The notes beneath the pieces were generated by a model, which saw only the letters and a list, made by a program, of their open reading frames with translations, did not search any database and was not told where the DNA came from. From Serripes groenlandicus (lineage: Eukaryota; Mollusca; Bivalvia; Cardiida; Cardiidae), in contig JASEVX010000008.1 of NCBI GenBank assembly GCA_031761405.1, forward strand, positions 39,432,483 through 39,496,482: a stretch of 64,000 nt of DNA. The letters run 5' to 3'. Below, one piece after another: positions 22,996-35,207 of this stretch. Within the stretch, counting starts at the first letter, position 1, and every line of letters starts with the position of its first letter. The position numbers and the translations under genes were made by a program.

Positions 22996-23100
22996 TTAAA
23001 GAGAAACACCCCCTCGCGGAGATGATGCGGTGCTAGAGTCGTCTTATCAACACCAAAATTCACAGGTTCGATCCTGTTAAGAGAGGACTCTGCATTTAGG
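22996..23100 (+). mobile_element. tRNA-like SINE head
   Basis: GAGATGATGCGGTGCTAGAG then ACAGGTTCGATCCTGTTAAG, B-box-like. Confidence 0.45.
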
Positions 23101-23105
23101 ACATT

Positions 23106-23307
23106 TAACCCTTTAGCTGCCAATGGCCATTAAAGGATTTTACAAACAATGCTGATTCAGGTGAGACAGCTCCTCACGAGCTGTCTCCTCTGAAATCTGC
23201 ATTGTGTGCCAATTCAGTAGATATTCATTTTTACCTAATTTCCTGTTGGACGAAAAATGGAGTGGTCCAAAGTCGCTTTTGTTAAAATCTGCAGTGAATG
23301 AGTTAAC
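23106..23307. mobile_element. MITE-B copy, diverged
   Basis: TAACCCTTTAGCTGCCAATG; hairpin GACAGCTCCTCACGAGCTGT; its segment TGAAATCTGCATTGTGTGCC reappears at the joints of the 2.5-kb tandem units. Confidence 0.8.
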
Positions 23308-23876
23308 ACAATCAGTGCGAGAACGGGTTGGTTCTCCAGGAAGTAGACATCGAGAGTGATTAAGCTGGAAGGTTGTTTTCTAAATCGATGTTAGATAAAG
23401 TTTAAATTAACTTAATATAGACGTAACTAATGAGTCCCACATCTCCGTTACAATGAAACAATATAGCCAACCTATAGCCGGGTAAAAAATAGTACAACTA
23501 TATAGTTCCGGTCGTTTGCTTATCAAAACAGATATATTATGTTACGTTAGCGATATGTCGCTTTATATTCTACTACGAGGCGCGTGGACAAGTTGATATC
23601 TCTCGAGACCGAAAGTCCATCATTTTTACTTATAATGAAACCTTTTAAGACGGGAAATAGGCAAATGAAGTTAATTTATTATGTTTTGAATTATGAAAAA
23701 TCACATTTTGCACTTTGTATGATATCTATGAATGGCATGTAAATGCTGTCACAGAACTTGACATCATTATAAATTCAATGGCGTCACATTACAATATTTA
23801 TTCGTTCACTGTTTAGTCAAATACGAAAGTATCAATCTGTTGTTTTATTGAGCTTGATATTTGGTATGAATTGTCG

Positions 23877-24168
23877 AGTACCGGTAGCTCAATCGGTAAC
23901 GACGCGGGCTGTCAATCCAGGGGTTGTGAGTTCGAATCCCGGCTCGGCCAACTTTCTTTTCCGACGTTTGACAAAAGTCATTGCGACATGCGTCATTCGT
24001 CTTCCACCAATGGGCTAAGTCTATGTGGAAAAGCAGCCAGTTGCTTGGGAAGATTGTGTGGAGTACTGGTCTGCGAAAACCAGGAAACTTATGAGTAGGT
24101 GAACTGGCCGCCGTGATATGACTGAGAAATTGTTAAAAATGGCGTTAAACCCCAATCAATCAATCAAC
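23877..24168 (+). mobile_element. SINE-1 (tRNA-Asp-like head) in unit 1
   Basis: Head GGTAGCTCAATCGGTAACGA CGCGGGCTGTCAATCC, B box GAGTTCGAATCCCGGCTCGG; body GGAAAAGCAGCCAGTTGCTT; 3' part GCCGCCGTGATATGACTGAG and AATCAATCAATC. Flanked by TGGTATGAATTGTCG and TGGTATGAATTATCG, a target-site duplication. Confidence 0.92.
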
Positions 24169-24659
24169 TGGTATGAATTATCGCCGGAAAATGCATAGGT
24201 ATACAATTAAAAGCAATACTGAAACCAGAGACATATATATTTTCTATTTAGGTCTCTGCTGAAACGATATGACTTGAACTTAATCGAAGAGAGAAAATAG
24301 TTAATACAGGAAATTGCAGACTATATGGTTACAAAATTAGTCGTAAACAAACTGTAGCTAGCAAAGAAAACGTCACAAAGTATAAGTAAATAGCATTTAT
24401 AGCATATTATTATATCGATACATGTTACAGTATTAGGTGTATGTAAAGAGAAGGAACACAAATACATGTATAAATTATCACTAAACTATAGAAGTATTGA
24501 ATTGTCACGGGAAGATGCATGTTTGAATCTGTCCAAACGTCTGGACTATGAAGCCGTTCTTTTGCGTAAGACACACTAGGTCCCGAACCGTCACATACCT
24601 GTTTCATTGCATCTAACTAAACTGTAGATAACCGCATAATCGGTATTTAATACTCATTT

Positions 24660-24799
24660 TTATTTGGGTTTACTCGCTGAAAACAGTATAAATGACAAGT
24701 TGAAACCATGTTTTAGAAGAGAGGACGAATTGTTACCACGCTTTCGAGTCGACATGTCCCTGGTACTGGTCATGTAGGGCAAATGCAAATATGCGTCTT
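24660..24799 (-). other. tail-like ORF in triplicated unit, copy 1
   Basis: After CTACAACAG| a frame reads EDAYLHLPYMTSTRDMSTRK and closes with TAA at 24662-24660; the wider ORF reaches 24863. The acidic-Tyr-x-x-Leu start is reminiscent of the two tail exons in this window. No supporting donor partner is identified; it may be chance. Confidence 0.2.
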
Positions 24800-24869
24800 C
24801 TGTTGTAGATTCAACACAACGGCAACAAATGCGACAATAACACGCAGCTAGGCATACATACATTGGTCG

Positions 24870-25740
24870 TTGAAGGTCATTGTGGTGTCTTACACCAGTC
24901 GGTCGGTGAAGGTCATTGTGGTATCTTACACCAGTCGGTCGGTGAAGGTCATTGTGGTATCTAACACCAGTCGGTCGGTGAAGGTCATTGTGGTATCTTA
25001 CACCAGTCGATCAGTGAAGGTAATTGTGGTATCTTACACCAGTCGGTCGGTGATGGTCATTATGGTATCTTACACCAGTCGGTCGTTGAAGGTCATTGTT
25101 GTATCTTACACCAGTTGGTCGGTGAAGGTCATTGTGGTTTCTTACACCAGTCGGTCGTTGAAGGTCATTGTTGTATCTAACACCAGTTGGTCGGTGAAGG
25201 TCATTGTTGTTTCTTACACCAGTTGGTCGGTGAAGGTAATTGTTGTCTCTTACACCAGTCGGTCGGTGAAAGTCACTGTGGTATCTTACACCAGTCGATC
25301 AGTGAAGGTCATTGTGGTATCTTACACCAGTCGGTCGGTGATGGTCATTGTGGTATCTTACACCAGTCGGTCGGTGAAGGTCATTGTTGTATCCTACACC
25401 AGTTGGTCGGTGAAGGTCATTGTTGTCTCTTACACCAGTTGGTCGGTGAAAGTCATTGTTGTCTCTTACACCAGTCAGTCAATGAAGGTCATTGTTGACT
25501 CTTACATCAGTCAGTCGGTGAAGGTCATTGTGGTCTCTTACACCAGTCGGTCGGTGAAGGTCATTGTGGTCTCTTACTCCAGTCGGTCGGTGAAGGTCAT
25601 TATAGTATCTTAGACCAGTCGGTCGTTGAAGGTCATTTTGGCATCTTACACTAGTTGGTCGGTGAAGGTCATTGTTGTCTCTTACACCAGTTGGTCGGTG
25701 AAGGTCATTGTGGTCTCTTACACCAGTCGGTCAATGAAGG
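24870..25740 (+). repeat. 36-bp minisatellite, about 24 copies
   Basis: Unit GTCGGTGAAGGTCATTGTGG then TATCTTACACCAGTCG. Each copy is 12 codons, so two frames stay open; variation is mainly GTGG/GTTG and TATC/TCTC. Confidence 0.97.
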
Positions 25741-26255
25741 TGAAATCTGCATTGTGTGCCAATTCGATGTTAGATAAAGTTTAAATTAACTTAATTTTAA
25801 CGTAACTAATGAGTCACACATCTCCTTTACAATGAAACAATATAGCCAACCTATAGCCGGGTAAAAAATAGTACAACTATATAGTTCCGGTCGTTTGCTT
25901 TTCAAAACAGATATATTATGTTACGTTAGCGATATGTCGCTTTATATTGTACTACGAGGCGCGTGGACAAGTTGATATCTCTCGAGACCGAAAGTCCATC
26001 ATTTTTACTTATAATGAAACCTTTTAAGACGGGAAATAGGCAAATGAAGTTAATTTATTATGTTTTGAATTATGAAAAATCACATTTTGCACTTTGTATG
26101 ATATCTATGAATGGCATGTAAATGCTGTCACAGAACTTGACATCATTATAAATTCAATGGCGTCACATTACAATATTTATTCGTTCACTGTTTAGTCAAA
26201 TACGAAAGTATCAATCTGTTGTTTTATTGAGCTTGATATTTGGTATGAATTGTCG

Positions 26256-26547
26256 AGTACCGGTAGCTCAATCGGTAACGACGCGGGCTGTCAATCCAGG
26301 GGTTGTGAGTTCGAATCCCGGCTCGGCCAACTTTCTTTTTCGACGTTTGACAAAAGTCATTGCGACATGCGTCATTCGTCTTCCACCAATGGGCTAAGTC
26401 TATGTGGAAAAGCAGCCAGTTGCTTGGGAAGATTGTGTGGAGTACTGGTGTGCGAAAACCAGGAAACTTATGAGTAGGTGAACTGGCCGCCGTGATATGA
26501 CTGAGAAATTGTTAAAAATGGCGTTAAACCCCAATCAATCAATCAAC
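26256..26547 (+). mobile_element. SINE-1 in unit 2
   Basis: Same element and same flanks as in unit 1; copied by the tandem duplication, not a new insertion. Confidence 0.92.
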
Positions 26548-27038
26548 TGGTATGAATTATCGCCGGAAAATGCATAGGTATACAATTAAAAGCAATACTG
26601 AAACCAGAGACATATATATTTTCTATTTAGGTCTCTGCTGAAACGATATGACTTGAACTTAATCGAAGAGAGAAAATAGTTAATACAGGAAATTGCAGAC
26701 TATATGGTTACAAAATTAGTCGTAAACAAACTGTAGCTAGCAAAGAAAACGTCACAAAGTATAAGTAAATAGCATTTATAGCATATTATTATATCGATAC
26801 ATGTTACAGTATTAGGTGTATGTAAAGAGAAGGAACACAAATACATGTATAAATTATCACTAAACTATAGAAGTATTGAATTGTCACGGGAAGATGCATG
26901 TTTGAATCTGTCCAAACGTCTGGACTATGAAGCCGTTCTTTTGCGTAAGACACACTAGGTCCCGAACCGTCACATACCTGTTTCATTGCATCTAACTAAA
27001 CTGTAGATAACCGCATAATCGGTATTTAATACTCATTT

Positions 27039-27178
27039 TTATTTGGGTTTACTCGCTGAAAACAGTATAAATGACAAGTTGAAACCATGTTTTAGAAGAG
27101 AGGACGAATTGTTACCACGCTTTCGAGTCGACATGTCCCTGGTACTGGTCATGTAGGGCAAATGCAAATATGCGTCTT
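27039..27178 (-). other. tail-like ORF in triplicated unit, copy 2
   Basis: Same frame as at 24660 with no disabling change; it was carried along by the 2.5-kb duplication. Confidence 0.2.
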
Positions 27179-27246
27179 CTGTTGTAGATTCAACACAACG
27201 GCAACAAATGCGACAATAACACGCATCTAGGCATACATAAATTGGT

Positions 27247-28225
27247 CGTTGAAGGTCATTGTGGTGTCTTACACCAGTCGGTCGGTGAAGGTCATTGTGG
27301 TATCTTACACCAGTCGGTCGGTGAAGGTCATTGTGGTATCTAACACCAGTCGGTCGGTGAAGGTCATTGTGGTATCTTACACCAGTCGATCAGTGAAGGT
27401 AATTGTGGTATCTTACACCAGTCGGTCGGTGATGGTCATTATGGTATCTTACACCAGTCGGTCGTTGAAGGTCATTGTTGTATCTTACACCAGTTGGTCG
27501 GTGAAGGTCATTGTGGTTTCTTACACCAGTCGGTCGTTGAAGGTCATTGTTGTATCTAACACCAGTTGGTCGGTGAAGGTCATTGTTGTTTCTTACACCA
27601 GTTGGTCGGTGAAGGTAATTGTGGACTCTTACACCAGTTGGTCGGTGAAGGTCATTGTGGCCTATTACACCAGTCGGTCGGTGAAGGTCATTGTGGTATC
27701 TTACACCAGTTGGTCGGTGAAGGTCATTGTTGTCTCTTACACCAGTCGGTCGGTGAAAGTCACTGTGGTATCTTACACCAGTCGATCAGTGAAGGTCATT
27801 GTGGTATCTTACACCAGTCGGTCGGTGATGGTCATTGTGGTATCTTACACCAGTCGGTCGGTGAAGGTCATTGTTGTATCCTACACCAGTTGGTCGGTGA
27901 AGGTCATTGTTGTCTCTTACACCAGTTGGTCGGTGAAGGTCATTGTTGTCTCTTACACCAGTCAGTCAATGAAGGTCATTGTTGACTCTTACATCAGTCA
28001 GTCGGTGAAGGTCATTGTGGTCTCTTACACCAGTCGGTCGGTGAAGGTCATTGTGGTCTCTTACTCCAATCGGTCGGTGAAGGTCATTATAGTATCTTAG
28101 ACCAGTCGGTCGTTGAAGGTCATTTTGGCATCTTACACTAGTTGGTCGGTGAAGGTCATTGTTGTCTCTTACACCAGTTGGTCGGTGAAGGTCATTGTGG
28201 TCTCTTACACCAGTCGGTCAATGAA
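27247..28225 (+). repeat. 36-bp minisatellite, about 27 copies
   Basis: The same repeat and nearly the same order of variants as the array at 24870, with about three units inserted around 27610-27720. Confidence 0.97.
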
Positions 28226-28744
28226 GGTGAAATCTGCATTGTGTGCCAATTCGATGTTAGATAAAGTTTAAATTAACTTAATTTTAACGTAACTAATGAG
28301 TCTCACATCTCCTTTACAATGAAACAATATAGCCAACCTATAGCCGGGTAAAAAATAGTACAACTATATAGTTCCGGTCGTTTGCTTATCAAAACAGATA
28401 TATTATGTTACGTTAGCGATATGTCGCTTTATATTGTACTACGAGGCGCGTGGACAAGTTGATATCTCTCGAGACCGAAAGTCCATCATTTTTACTTATA
28501 ATGAAACCATTTAAGACGGGAAATAGGCAAATGAAGTTAATTTATTATGTTTTGAATTATGAAAAATCATATTTTGCACTTTGTATGATATCTATGAATG
28601 GCATGTAAATGCTGTCACAGAACTTGACATCATTATAAATTCAATGGCGTCACATTACAATATTTATTCGTTCACTGTTTAGTCAAATACGAAAGTATCA
28701 ATCTGTTGTGTTTTATTGAGCTTGATATTTGGTATGAATTGTCG

Positions 28745-29043
28745 AGTCCCGGTAGCTCAGTCGGTAACGACGCGGGCTGTCAATCCAGGGGTTGTGAGTT
28801 CGAATCCCGGCTCGGCCAACTTTCTTTCCGACGTTTGACAAAAGTAATTGCGACATGCGTCATTCGTCTTCCACCAATGGGCTAAGTCTATGTGGAAAAG
28901 CAGCCAGTTGCTTGGGAAGATTGTGTGGAGTACTGGTGTGCGAAAACCAGGAAACTTATGAGTAGGTGAACTGGCCGCCGTGATATGACTGAGAAATTGT
29001 TAAAAATGGCGTTAAACCCCAATCAATCAATCAATCAATCAAT
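28745..29043 (+). mobile_element. SINE-1 in unit 3
   Basis: As in units 1 and 2, but starting CCCGGTAGCTCAG and with two extra ATCA repeats in the tail. Confidence 0.92.
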
Positions 29044-29526
29044 TGGTATGAATTATCGCCGGAAAATGCATAGGTATACAATTAAAAGCAATTATAGACA
29101 TATATATTTTCTATTTAGGTCTCTGCTGAAACGATATGACTTGAACTTAATCGAAGAGAGAAAATAGTTAATACAGGAAATTGCAGACTATATGGTTACA
29201 AAATTAGTTGTAAACAAACTGTAGCTAGCAAAGAAAACGTCACAAAGTATAAGTAAATAGCATTTATAGCATATTTTTATATCGATACATGTTACAGTAT
29301 TAGGTGTATGTAAAGAGAAGGAACACAAATACATGTACAAATTATCACTAAACTATAGAAGTATTGAATTGTCACGGGAAGATGCATGTTTGAATCTGTC
29401 CAAACGTCTGGACTATGAAGCCGTTCTTTTGCGTAAGACACACTAGGTCCCGAACCGTCACATACCTGTTTCATTGCATCTAACTAAACTGTAGATAACC
29501 GCATAATCGGTATTTAATACTCATTT

Positions 29527-29666
29527 TTATTTGGGTTTACTCGCTGAAAACAGTATAAATGACAAGTTGAAACCATGTTTTAGAAGAGATGATGAATTGT
29601 TACCACGCTTTCGAGTCCACATGTCCCTGGTACTGGTCATGTAGGGCAAATGCAAATATGCGTCAT
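29527..29666 (-). other. tail-like ORF in triplicated unit, copy 3
   Basis: Same frame with Glu to Asp at the start (DDAYLHL), Ser to Trp (DMWTRK) and a silent change; still open to the same TAA. Confidence 0.2.
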
Positions 29667-29727
29667 CTGTTGTAGATTCAACACAACGGCAACAAATGCG
29701 ACAATAACACGCAGCTAGGCATACATA

Positions 29728-31390
29728 AATTGGTCGTTGAAGGTCATTGTGGTGTCTTACACCAGTCGGTCGGTGAAGGTCATTGTGGTATCTTACACCA
29801 GTCGGTCGGTGAAGGTCATTGTGGTATCTTACACCAGTCGGTCGGTGAAGGTCATTGTGGTATCTTACACCAGTCGATCAGTGAAGGTAATTGTGGTATC
29901 TTACACCAGTCGGTCGGTGATGGTCATTGTGGTATCTTACACCAGTCGGTCGTTGAAGGTCATTGTTGTATCTTACACCAGTTGGTCGGTGAAGGTCATT
30001 GTGGTTTCGTACACCAGTCGGTCGTTGAAGGTCATTGTTGTATCTAACACCAGTTGGTCGGTGAAGGTCATTGTTGTCTCTTACACCAGTTGGTCGGTGA
30101 AGGTAATTGTGGACTCTTACACCAGTTGGTCGGTGAAGGTCATTGTGGCCTATTACACCAGTCGGTCGGTGAAGGTCATTGTGGTATCTTACACCAGTTG
30201 GTCGGTGAAGGTCATTGTTGTCTCTTACACCAGTCGGTCGGTGAAAGTCACTGTGGTATCTTACACCAGTCGATCAGTGAAGGTCATTGTGGTATCTTAC
30301 ACCAGTCGGTCGGTGATGGTCATTGTGGTATCTTACACCAGTCGGTCCGTGAAGGTCATTGTTGTATCCTACACCAGTTGGTCGGTGAAGGTCATTGTTG
30401 TCTCTTACACCAGTTGGTCGGTTAAGGTCATTGTTGTCTCTTACACCAGTCGGTCAATGAAGGTCATTGTTGACTCTTACACCAGTCAGTCGGTGAAGGT
30501 CATTGTGGTCTCTTACACCAGTCGGTCGGTGAAGGTCATTGTGGTCTCTTACACCAGTCGGTCGGTGAAGGTCATTATAGTATCTTAGACCAGTCGGTCG
30601 TTGAAGGTCATTTTGGCATCTTACACTAGTTGGTCGGTGAAGGTCATTGTTGTCTCTTACACCAGTTGGTCGGTGAAGGTCATTGTGGTCTCTTACACCA
30701 GTCGGTCGGTGAAGGTCATTGTGGTATCTTACACCAGTTGATCGGTGAAGGTCATTGTGGTCTCTTACACCACATGGTCGGTGAAGGTCAATGTGGTCTC
30801 TTACACCAGTTGATCGGTGAAGGTAATTGTGGTCTCTTTCGCCGGTTGGTCGGTGAATGTCATTGTAGTCTCTTACACCAATCGGTCAAAGAAGGTCATT
30901 GTTGTCTCTTTCACCAGGCGGTCGGTGAAGGTCAATGTTGTCTTTTTTAACAGTCACTAGATAAAAGTCATTGTGTTTTCTGACATCAGTTGGTCGGTGA
31001 AGGTTATTCTGGTCTCTTACACCAGTCGGTCGGTGAAGGTCATTGTTGTTTCTTTTAACAGTCATTGTGGTCTCTTACACCAGTCAATATATGAAGGTCA
31101 TTGTGATATCTTACACCTGTCGGTAGATGAAAGTCATTTTAGTCTCTTACACCAGTCGGTATATGAAGGTCATTGTGGTTTCTTACACCAGTCGGTAGAT
31201 GAAGGTAATTTTGATCTCTTACACCAGTCAGTAGATGAAGGTCAGTGTGGTCTCTTACACCAGTCAGTAGATGAAGGTCATTGTGGCCTCTTACACAAGT
31301 TGGTAGATGAAGGTCATTGTGGTCTCGTACACCAGTCGGAGAATGAAGTCATTGTAGTCTCTAACACCAGTCGGTAGATGAAGGTCATTG
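29728..31390 (+). repeat. 36-bp minisatellite, about 46 copies
   Basis: The first 25 or so copies match the other arrays; copies after 30750 diverge progressively (GTAGATGAAGGTCATTGTGG type). Confidence 0.97.
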
Positions 31391-31499
31391 TGGTCCTTAA
31401 TATCCCCATTTTCGATGAAAGATTTTATTAAAATACAAAATAATGTCGCACATATTTTTATCAAAACAGAAATACAATAATAAAATGAAACATTATGGA

Positions 31500-31940
31500 A
31501 GGTATAAACAAGACGAATTTTGATGCAAAGCATCAAAGATGCCGCGCATGATTTGCATAACTTAAAGGAAGCAGATGCAGTTCAGTACATTTAAATAACG
31601 CGTGAGCAAAGAGACAGGATGTAAATATTTCGAACAAGGAGGCCTTATGTCCCTTTATCTTATATAAGAAGGCCAAGCTGTGCCTATATTTCTCACCTGG
31701 CTACTATAGCCTATAATAAAAGGTTACCAAGAGCAGGGATTAGCCGTTGTATATGCTGCGATCTATGTTATATTCAGCATGTGAAGTTTAGTCGTGAAAT
31801 GACAAGTTTAATCCTGAAACCATTTGATTTACAGTTTGCTTAACATTGACTGCAACTATAATGTGTCATACAAGCTTTAGTTTCTTAATTCTTTACCAAT
31901 AAACGGTTTTAAATCTGCACTAACTAGATCAACTAGAATT
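31500..31940 (+). repeat. segmental duplication, copy A part 1
   Basis: GCAAAGCATCAAAGATGCCG, GACAGGATGTAAATATTTCG and GTGAAATGACAAGTTTAATC occur in the same order at 52553-53000. Confidence 0.88.
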
Positions 31941-32189
31941 GTTTTGACAAAAACATATGTCTCCCCCTCAAATATCTGTCAAAATCTCTCAAAACATTCC
32001 AACCTATAAAGCAGACAAACAAAAATTTGACCAAGTTGGACAGTACTCAATTTTTAATTACTAATGTTTTGTCTTGACCTGGTACAAAGTGGACATGATT
32101 TCAAATGGTTTACAGAAACACATATTTTTACTGCAGCTGTAACATTCAAGACTGAAGTATTCTTCAAAACAGTTAACAACTGTTGTTAA

Positions 32190-34075
32190 ACATAAGCAAG
32201 CCGTCTTGGAGATATTGAGTGGACAGGAAATAAAGCCTAAAACCTTTGAGCTTCAAGCGTGACCTTGACCTTGAACCGGTATGGTCGAGACGCGGGTTCT
32301 GCACGTCGCCTTGATGAGGTGAACATGTGACCCAAGTTTCATGAAAATTCTTTAAGCTGTTTTGGAGATATGGAGCGGCACAAAATAAAGCCTCAAACCT
32401 TTGACCTTCAAGCGTGACCTTGACCCAGTATGTTCGAGACGCGGGTTCTGCACGTCGCCTTGATGAGGTGAACATGTGACCAAATTTTCATGAAAATCCT
32501 TCAAGCCGTCTTGGAGATATTGACTGGACACGAAATAAAGCCTAAAAACTTTGACCTTCAAGCGTGACCTTGACCTTTAACCGGTATGGTGGAGACGCGG
32601 GTTCTGCACGTCGCCTTGATGAGGTGAACATGTGACCCAAGTTTCATGAAAATCCTTTAAGGAGATATGGAGCGGACACAAAATAAAGCCTCAAACATCT
32701 GACCTTCAAGCGTGACCTTGACCTTGACCCAGTATGGTCGAGACGCGGGTTCTGCACGTCGCCTTGACGAGGTGAACATCTGACCCAAGTTTCATGAAAA
32801 TCCTTCAAGCCGTCTTGGAGATATTGAGTGGACACGAAATAAAGCCTAAAACCTTTGACCTTCAAGCGTGACCTTGACCTTGAACCGGTATGGTCGAGAC
32901 GCGGGTTCTGCACGTCGCCTTGATGAGGTGAACATGTGACCCACGTATCATGAAAATCCTTTAAGGAGATATGGAGTGGACACAAAATAAAGCCTCAAAC
33001 CTTTGACCTTCAAGCATGACCTTGACCCAGTATGGTCGAGACGCGGGTTCTGCACGTCGCCTTGATGAGGTGAACATCTGACCCAAGTTTCATGAAAATA
33101 CTTCAAACCGTCTTGGAGATATGGAGTTGACACAAAATAAAGCCTCAAACCTTTGACCTTCAAACGTGACCTTGACCTTGACCCGGTATGGTCGAGACGC
33201 GGGTTATGCACGTCGCCTTGATGAGGTGAACATGTGACCCAAGTTTCATGAAAATCTTTCAAGCCGTCTTGGAGATATGGAGCGGACACGAAATAAAGCC
33301 TCAAACCTTTGACCTTCAAGCGTGACCTTGACATTGACCCTATATTGTCGAGACACGGGTTCTGCACGTCGCCTTGATGAGGTGAACATGTGACCAAAGT
33401 TTCATTAAAATCCTTCAAGCCATCTGGGAGATATGGAGCGGACACAAAATAAAGCCTCAAACCTTTGACCTTCAAGCGTGACCTTGACATTGACCCTATA
33501 TTGTCGAGACGCAAGTTCTGCACGTCACCTTGATGAGGTGAACATGTGACCCAAGTTTCATGAAAATCCTTCAAGCCGTCTGGGAGATATGGAGCGGACA
33601 CGAAATAAAGCCTCAAACCTTTGACCTTCAAGCGTGACCTTGACCTTGACCCTATATTGTCGAGACGCAGGTTCTGCACGTCGCCTTGATGAGGTGAACA
33701 TGTGACTTAAGTTTCGTGAAAATCCTTCAAGCCGTCTCGGAGATATGGAGCGGACACGAAATAAAGCCTTAAACCTTTGACCTTCAAGCGTGACCTTGAC
33801 CTTGACCCTATATTGTCGAGACGCGGGTTCTGCATGTCGCCTTGATGAGGTGAACATGTGACCCAAGTTTCATGAAAATCCTTCAAGCCGTCTGGGAGAT
33901 ATGGAGCGGACACGAAATAAAGCCTCAAACCTTTGACCTTCAAGCGTGACCTTGACCTTGACCCTATATTGTCGAGACGCGGGTTCTGCACGTCGCCTTG
34001 ATGAGGTGAACATCTGACACAAGTTTCATGAAAATCCTTCAAGCCGTCTTGGAGATATGGAGCAGACACGATTTC
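32190..34075 (-). repeat. 156-bp tandem array, 12 copies
   Basis: The landmark GCACGTCGCCTTGATGAGGT recurs at 32301, 32450, 32606, 32754, 32910, 33052 and then every 156 bp to 33988; other marks are GACCTTCAAGCGTGACCTTG and GAGATATGGAGCGGACACGA. Early copies are shortened (142-149 bp). 156 is 52 codons, hence long minus-strand ORFs. Confidence 0.97.
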
Positions 34076-34100
34076 GGACAGACGGACGAACTCATGGTAG

Positions 34101-34315
34101 TGTACTTGTGGGGTGATTTCCTTTGATGTTTACTTGTGGGGTGCACCCCACAAGTATGCAATTCATTCCGTAATTAACCCCCTTTTACGGAATGAATAAC
34201 ATTAATATGCAAATGAGATACCTGTTATAAAAAATAAAAAATAACTATTTATCTAAGTGTCTTTATAAGGGTGGTGGGTGGGCTTCAGGAAAAACACGCA
34301 CCCCACAAGTACTCT
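34101..34315. mobile_element. MITE with GTACTTGTGGGGTG ends
   Basis: GTACTTGTGGGGTG at the left and CACCCCACAAGTAC at the right; the second inner copy TTTACTTGTGGGGTGCACCC and hairpin ATTCCGTAATTAA...TTACGGAAT lie inside. It is nested in the 156-bp array element. Confidence 0.75.
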
Positions 34316-34408
34316 CTCATGCGGACGGACAGACAGACAGAAGGACAGACAGACAGACGCCCAGGACAAAAACAATATATCTCCCCTGTATACAGGGGGA
34401 GACATAAT

Positions 34409-35142
34409 AAGATAAAACAAAAACAATGGTGCTTAAATATTAACATATATTAAGCTTTAATGCCTCTAGTTATATATTAAGTGCGACACAAGCTTTGGAA
34501 GGAGAGGGGAAGTCTATTCTCCTTCCATTTAAGCAGAAGTATGATAACAAAAACGTGAGTATATAAAGAAAAAATACGAAGTAATTTTTAAAAGTTTTAA
34601 GATATTTAAGCTCGAAATTAAGCATTTATGAAATTAAAAGAAAAAGTTCACACGAATAGTCAACATATAGCAAGAATACTATGGTCTGAATAAACAAACT
34701 GTATAGTGAGGAACGTTTTAAGTTTAGAAATACAACAGAATTTTATAAATCAGCAAAACATCCCCTGAATTTTTGGGCCGTAAGCCAAACAATTAAAAAA
34801 GCGAAGCCTAGGAAGTTGGGGGAAAAATTAACTTGTTTTGAGGGACGTAAATCAAACTATTAAGAAAAGCGTAGCCTAGGAAGCTGGGAAAAAGTTATTA
34901 AATACAAATTAAATGTGTCCAAAGATTTGTAACAACGGTAAAAGACATACGTAGTTTGCATCTTAATAATTCTTAAACCAGTTAATACAATGTATTTATT
35001 CATAAAGTGGTTTTTTCCCCAAACATATTACAGAGTTTTAATTACAATAATAATATTGGTTGCTTCCTTTTCGATTACGTCACCCCATGGTACAAAATTG
35101 AAACTTATTCAATACTGACGCCGCGATTGTACGCGGCCTCAA
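34409..35142 (+). repeat. segmental duplication, copy A part 2
   Basis: GTGCTTAAATATTAACATAT, GAAGGAGAGGGGAAG, GCCTAGGAAGTTGGGGG and TCGATTACGTCACCCCATGG match 53027-54010 in order. Confidence 0.88.
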
Positions 35143-35207
35143 TAACAATCTACGATGGTTACATTAACACAATCATTATCTTCGTTGTAAAACGCAGGCA
35201 TTGTACA

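Larger units (their letters stand above)
23191..25740. repeat. 2.5-kb tandem unit, copy 1
   Basis: Runs from the MITE-B segment TGAAATCTGCATTGTGTGCC through single-copy DNA and a SINE-1 to the end of a 36-bp array. It contains about 175 bp (23217-23388) that copies 2 and 3 lack. Confidence 0.9.
25741..28228. repeat. 2.5-kb tandem unit, copy 2
   Basis: Starts TGAAATCTGCATTGTGTGCC AATTC then jumps to GATGTTAGATAAAGTTTAAA; otherwise nearly identical to copy 1, with about three more 36-bp repeats. Confidence 0.95.
28229..31390. repeat. 2.5-kb tandem unit, copy 3, with extended array
   Basis: Same junction as copy 2; its 36-bp array continues for a further 800 bp or so into diverged repeats, so this is probably the edge of the ancestral array. 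Confidence 0.92.
31950..34408. mobile_element. mobile element with 156-bp tandem core and TATGTCTCCCC ends
   Basis: Interrupts duplication copy A, since copy B is continuous at this point. The left end has ACATATGTCTCCCCCTC, the right end ATATCTCCCCTGTATACAGG then GGGAGACATAATAA. Inside are the 156-bp array and a GACAGACAGACG stretch. This layout is familiar from common mollusc non-autonomous elements; class uncertain. Confidence 0.7.

Noticed and set aside
23877..23960. Functional tRNA gene with GTC anticodon
   Set aside because: The head continues into a SINE body and tail with target-site duplications; the anticodon stem pairs poorly.
24870..25740. CRISPR-like array
   Set aside because: Direct tandem repeats without unique spacers in a eukaryotic genome.
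24870..30588. Long plus-strand ORFs of 12-residue repeats (VKVIVVSYTSRS type) as repetitive proteins
   Set aside because: They are translations of the 36-bp minisatellite, open because 36 is divisible by three; several frames are open at once and no promoter, start context or splice structure supports them.
32173..34069. Minus-strand ORFs over the 156-bp array
   Set aside because: Same artefact: the repeat unit is 52 codons, frames switch between copies at the shortened units, and the array lies in a mobile element.
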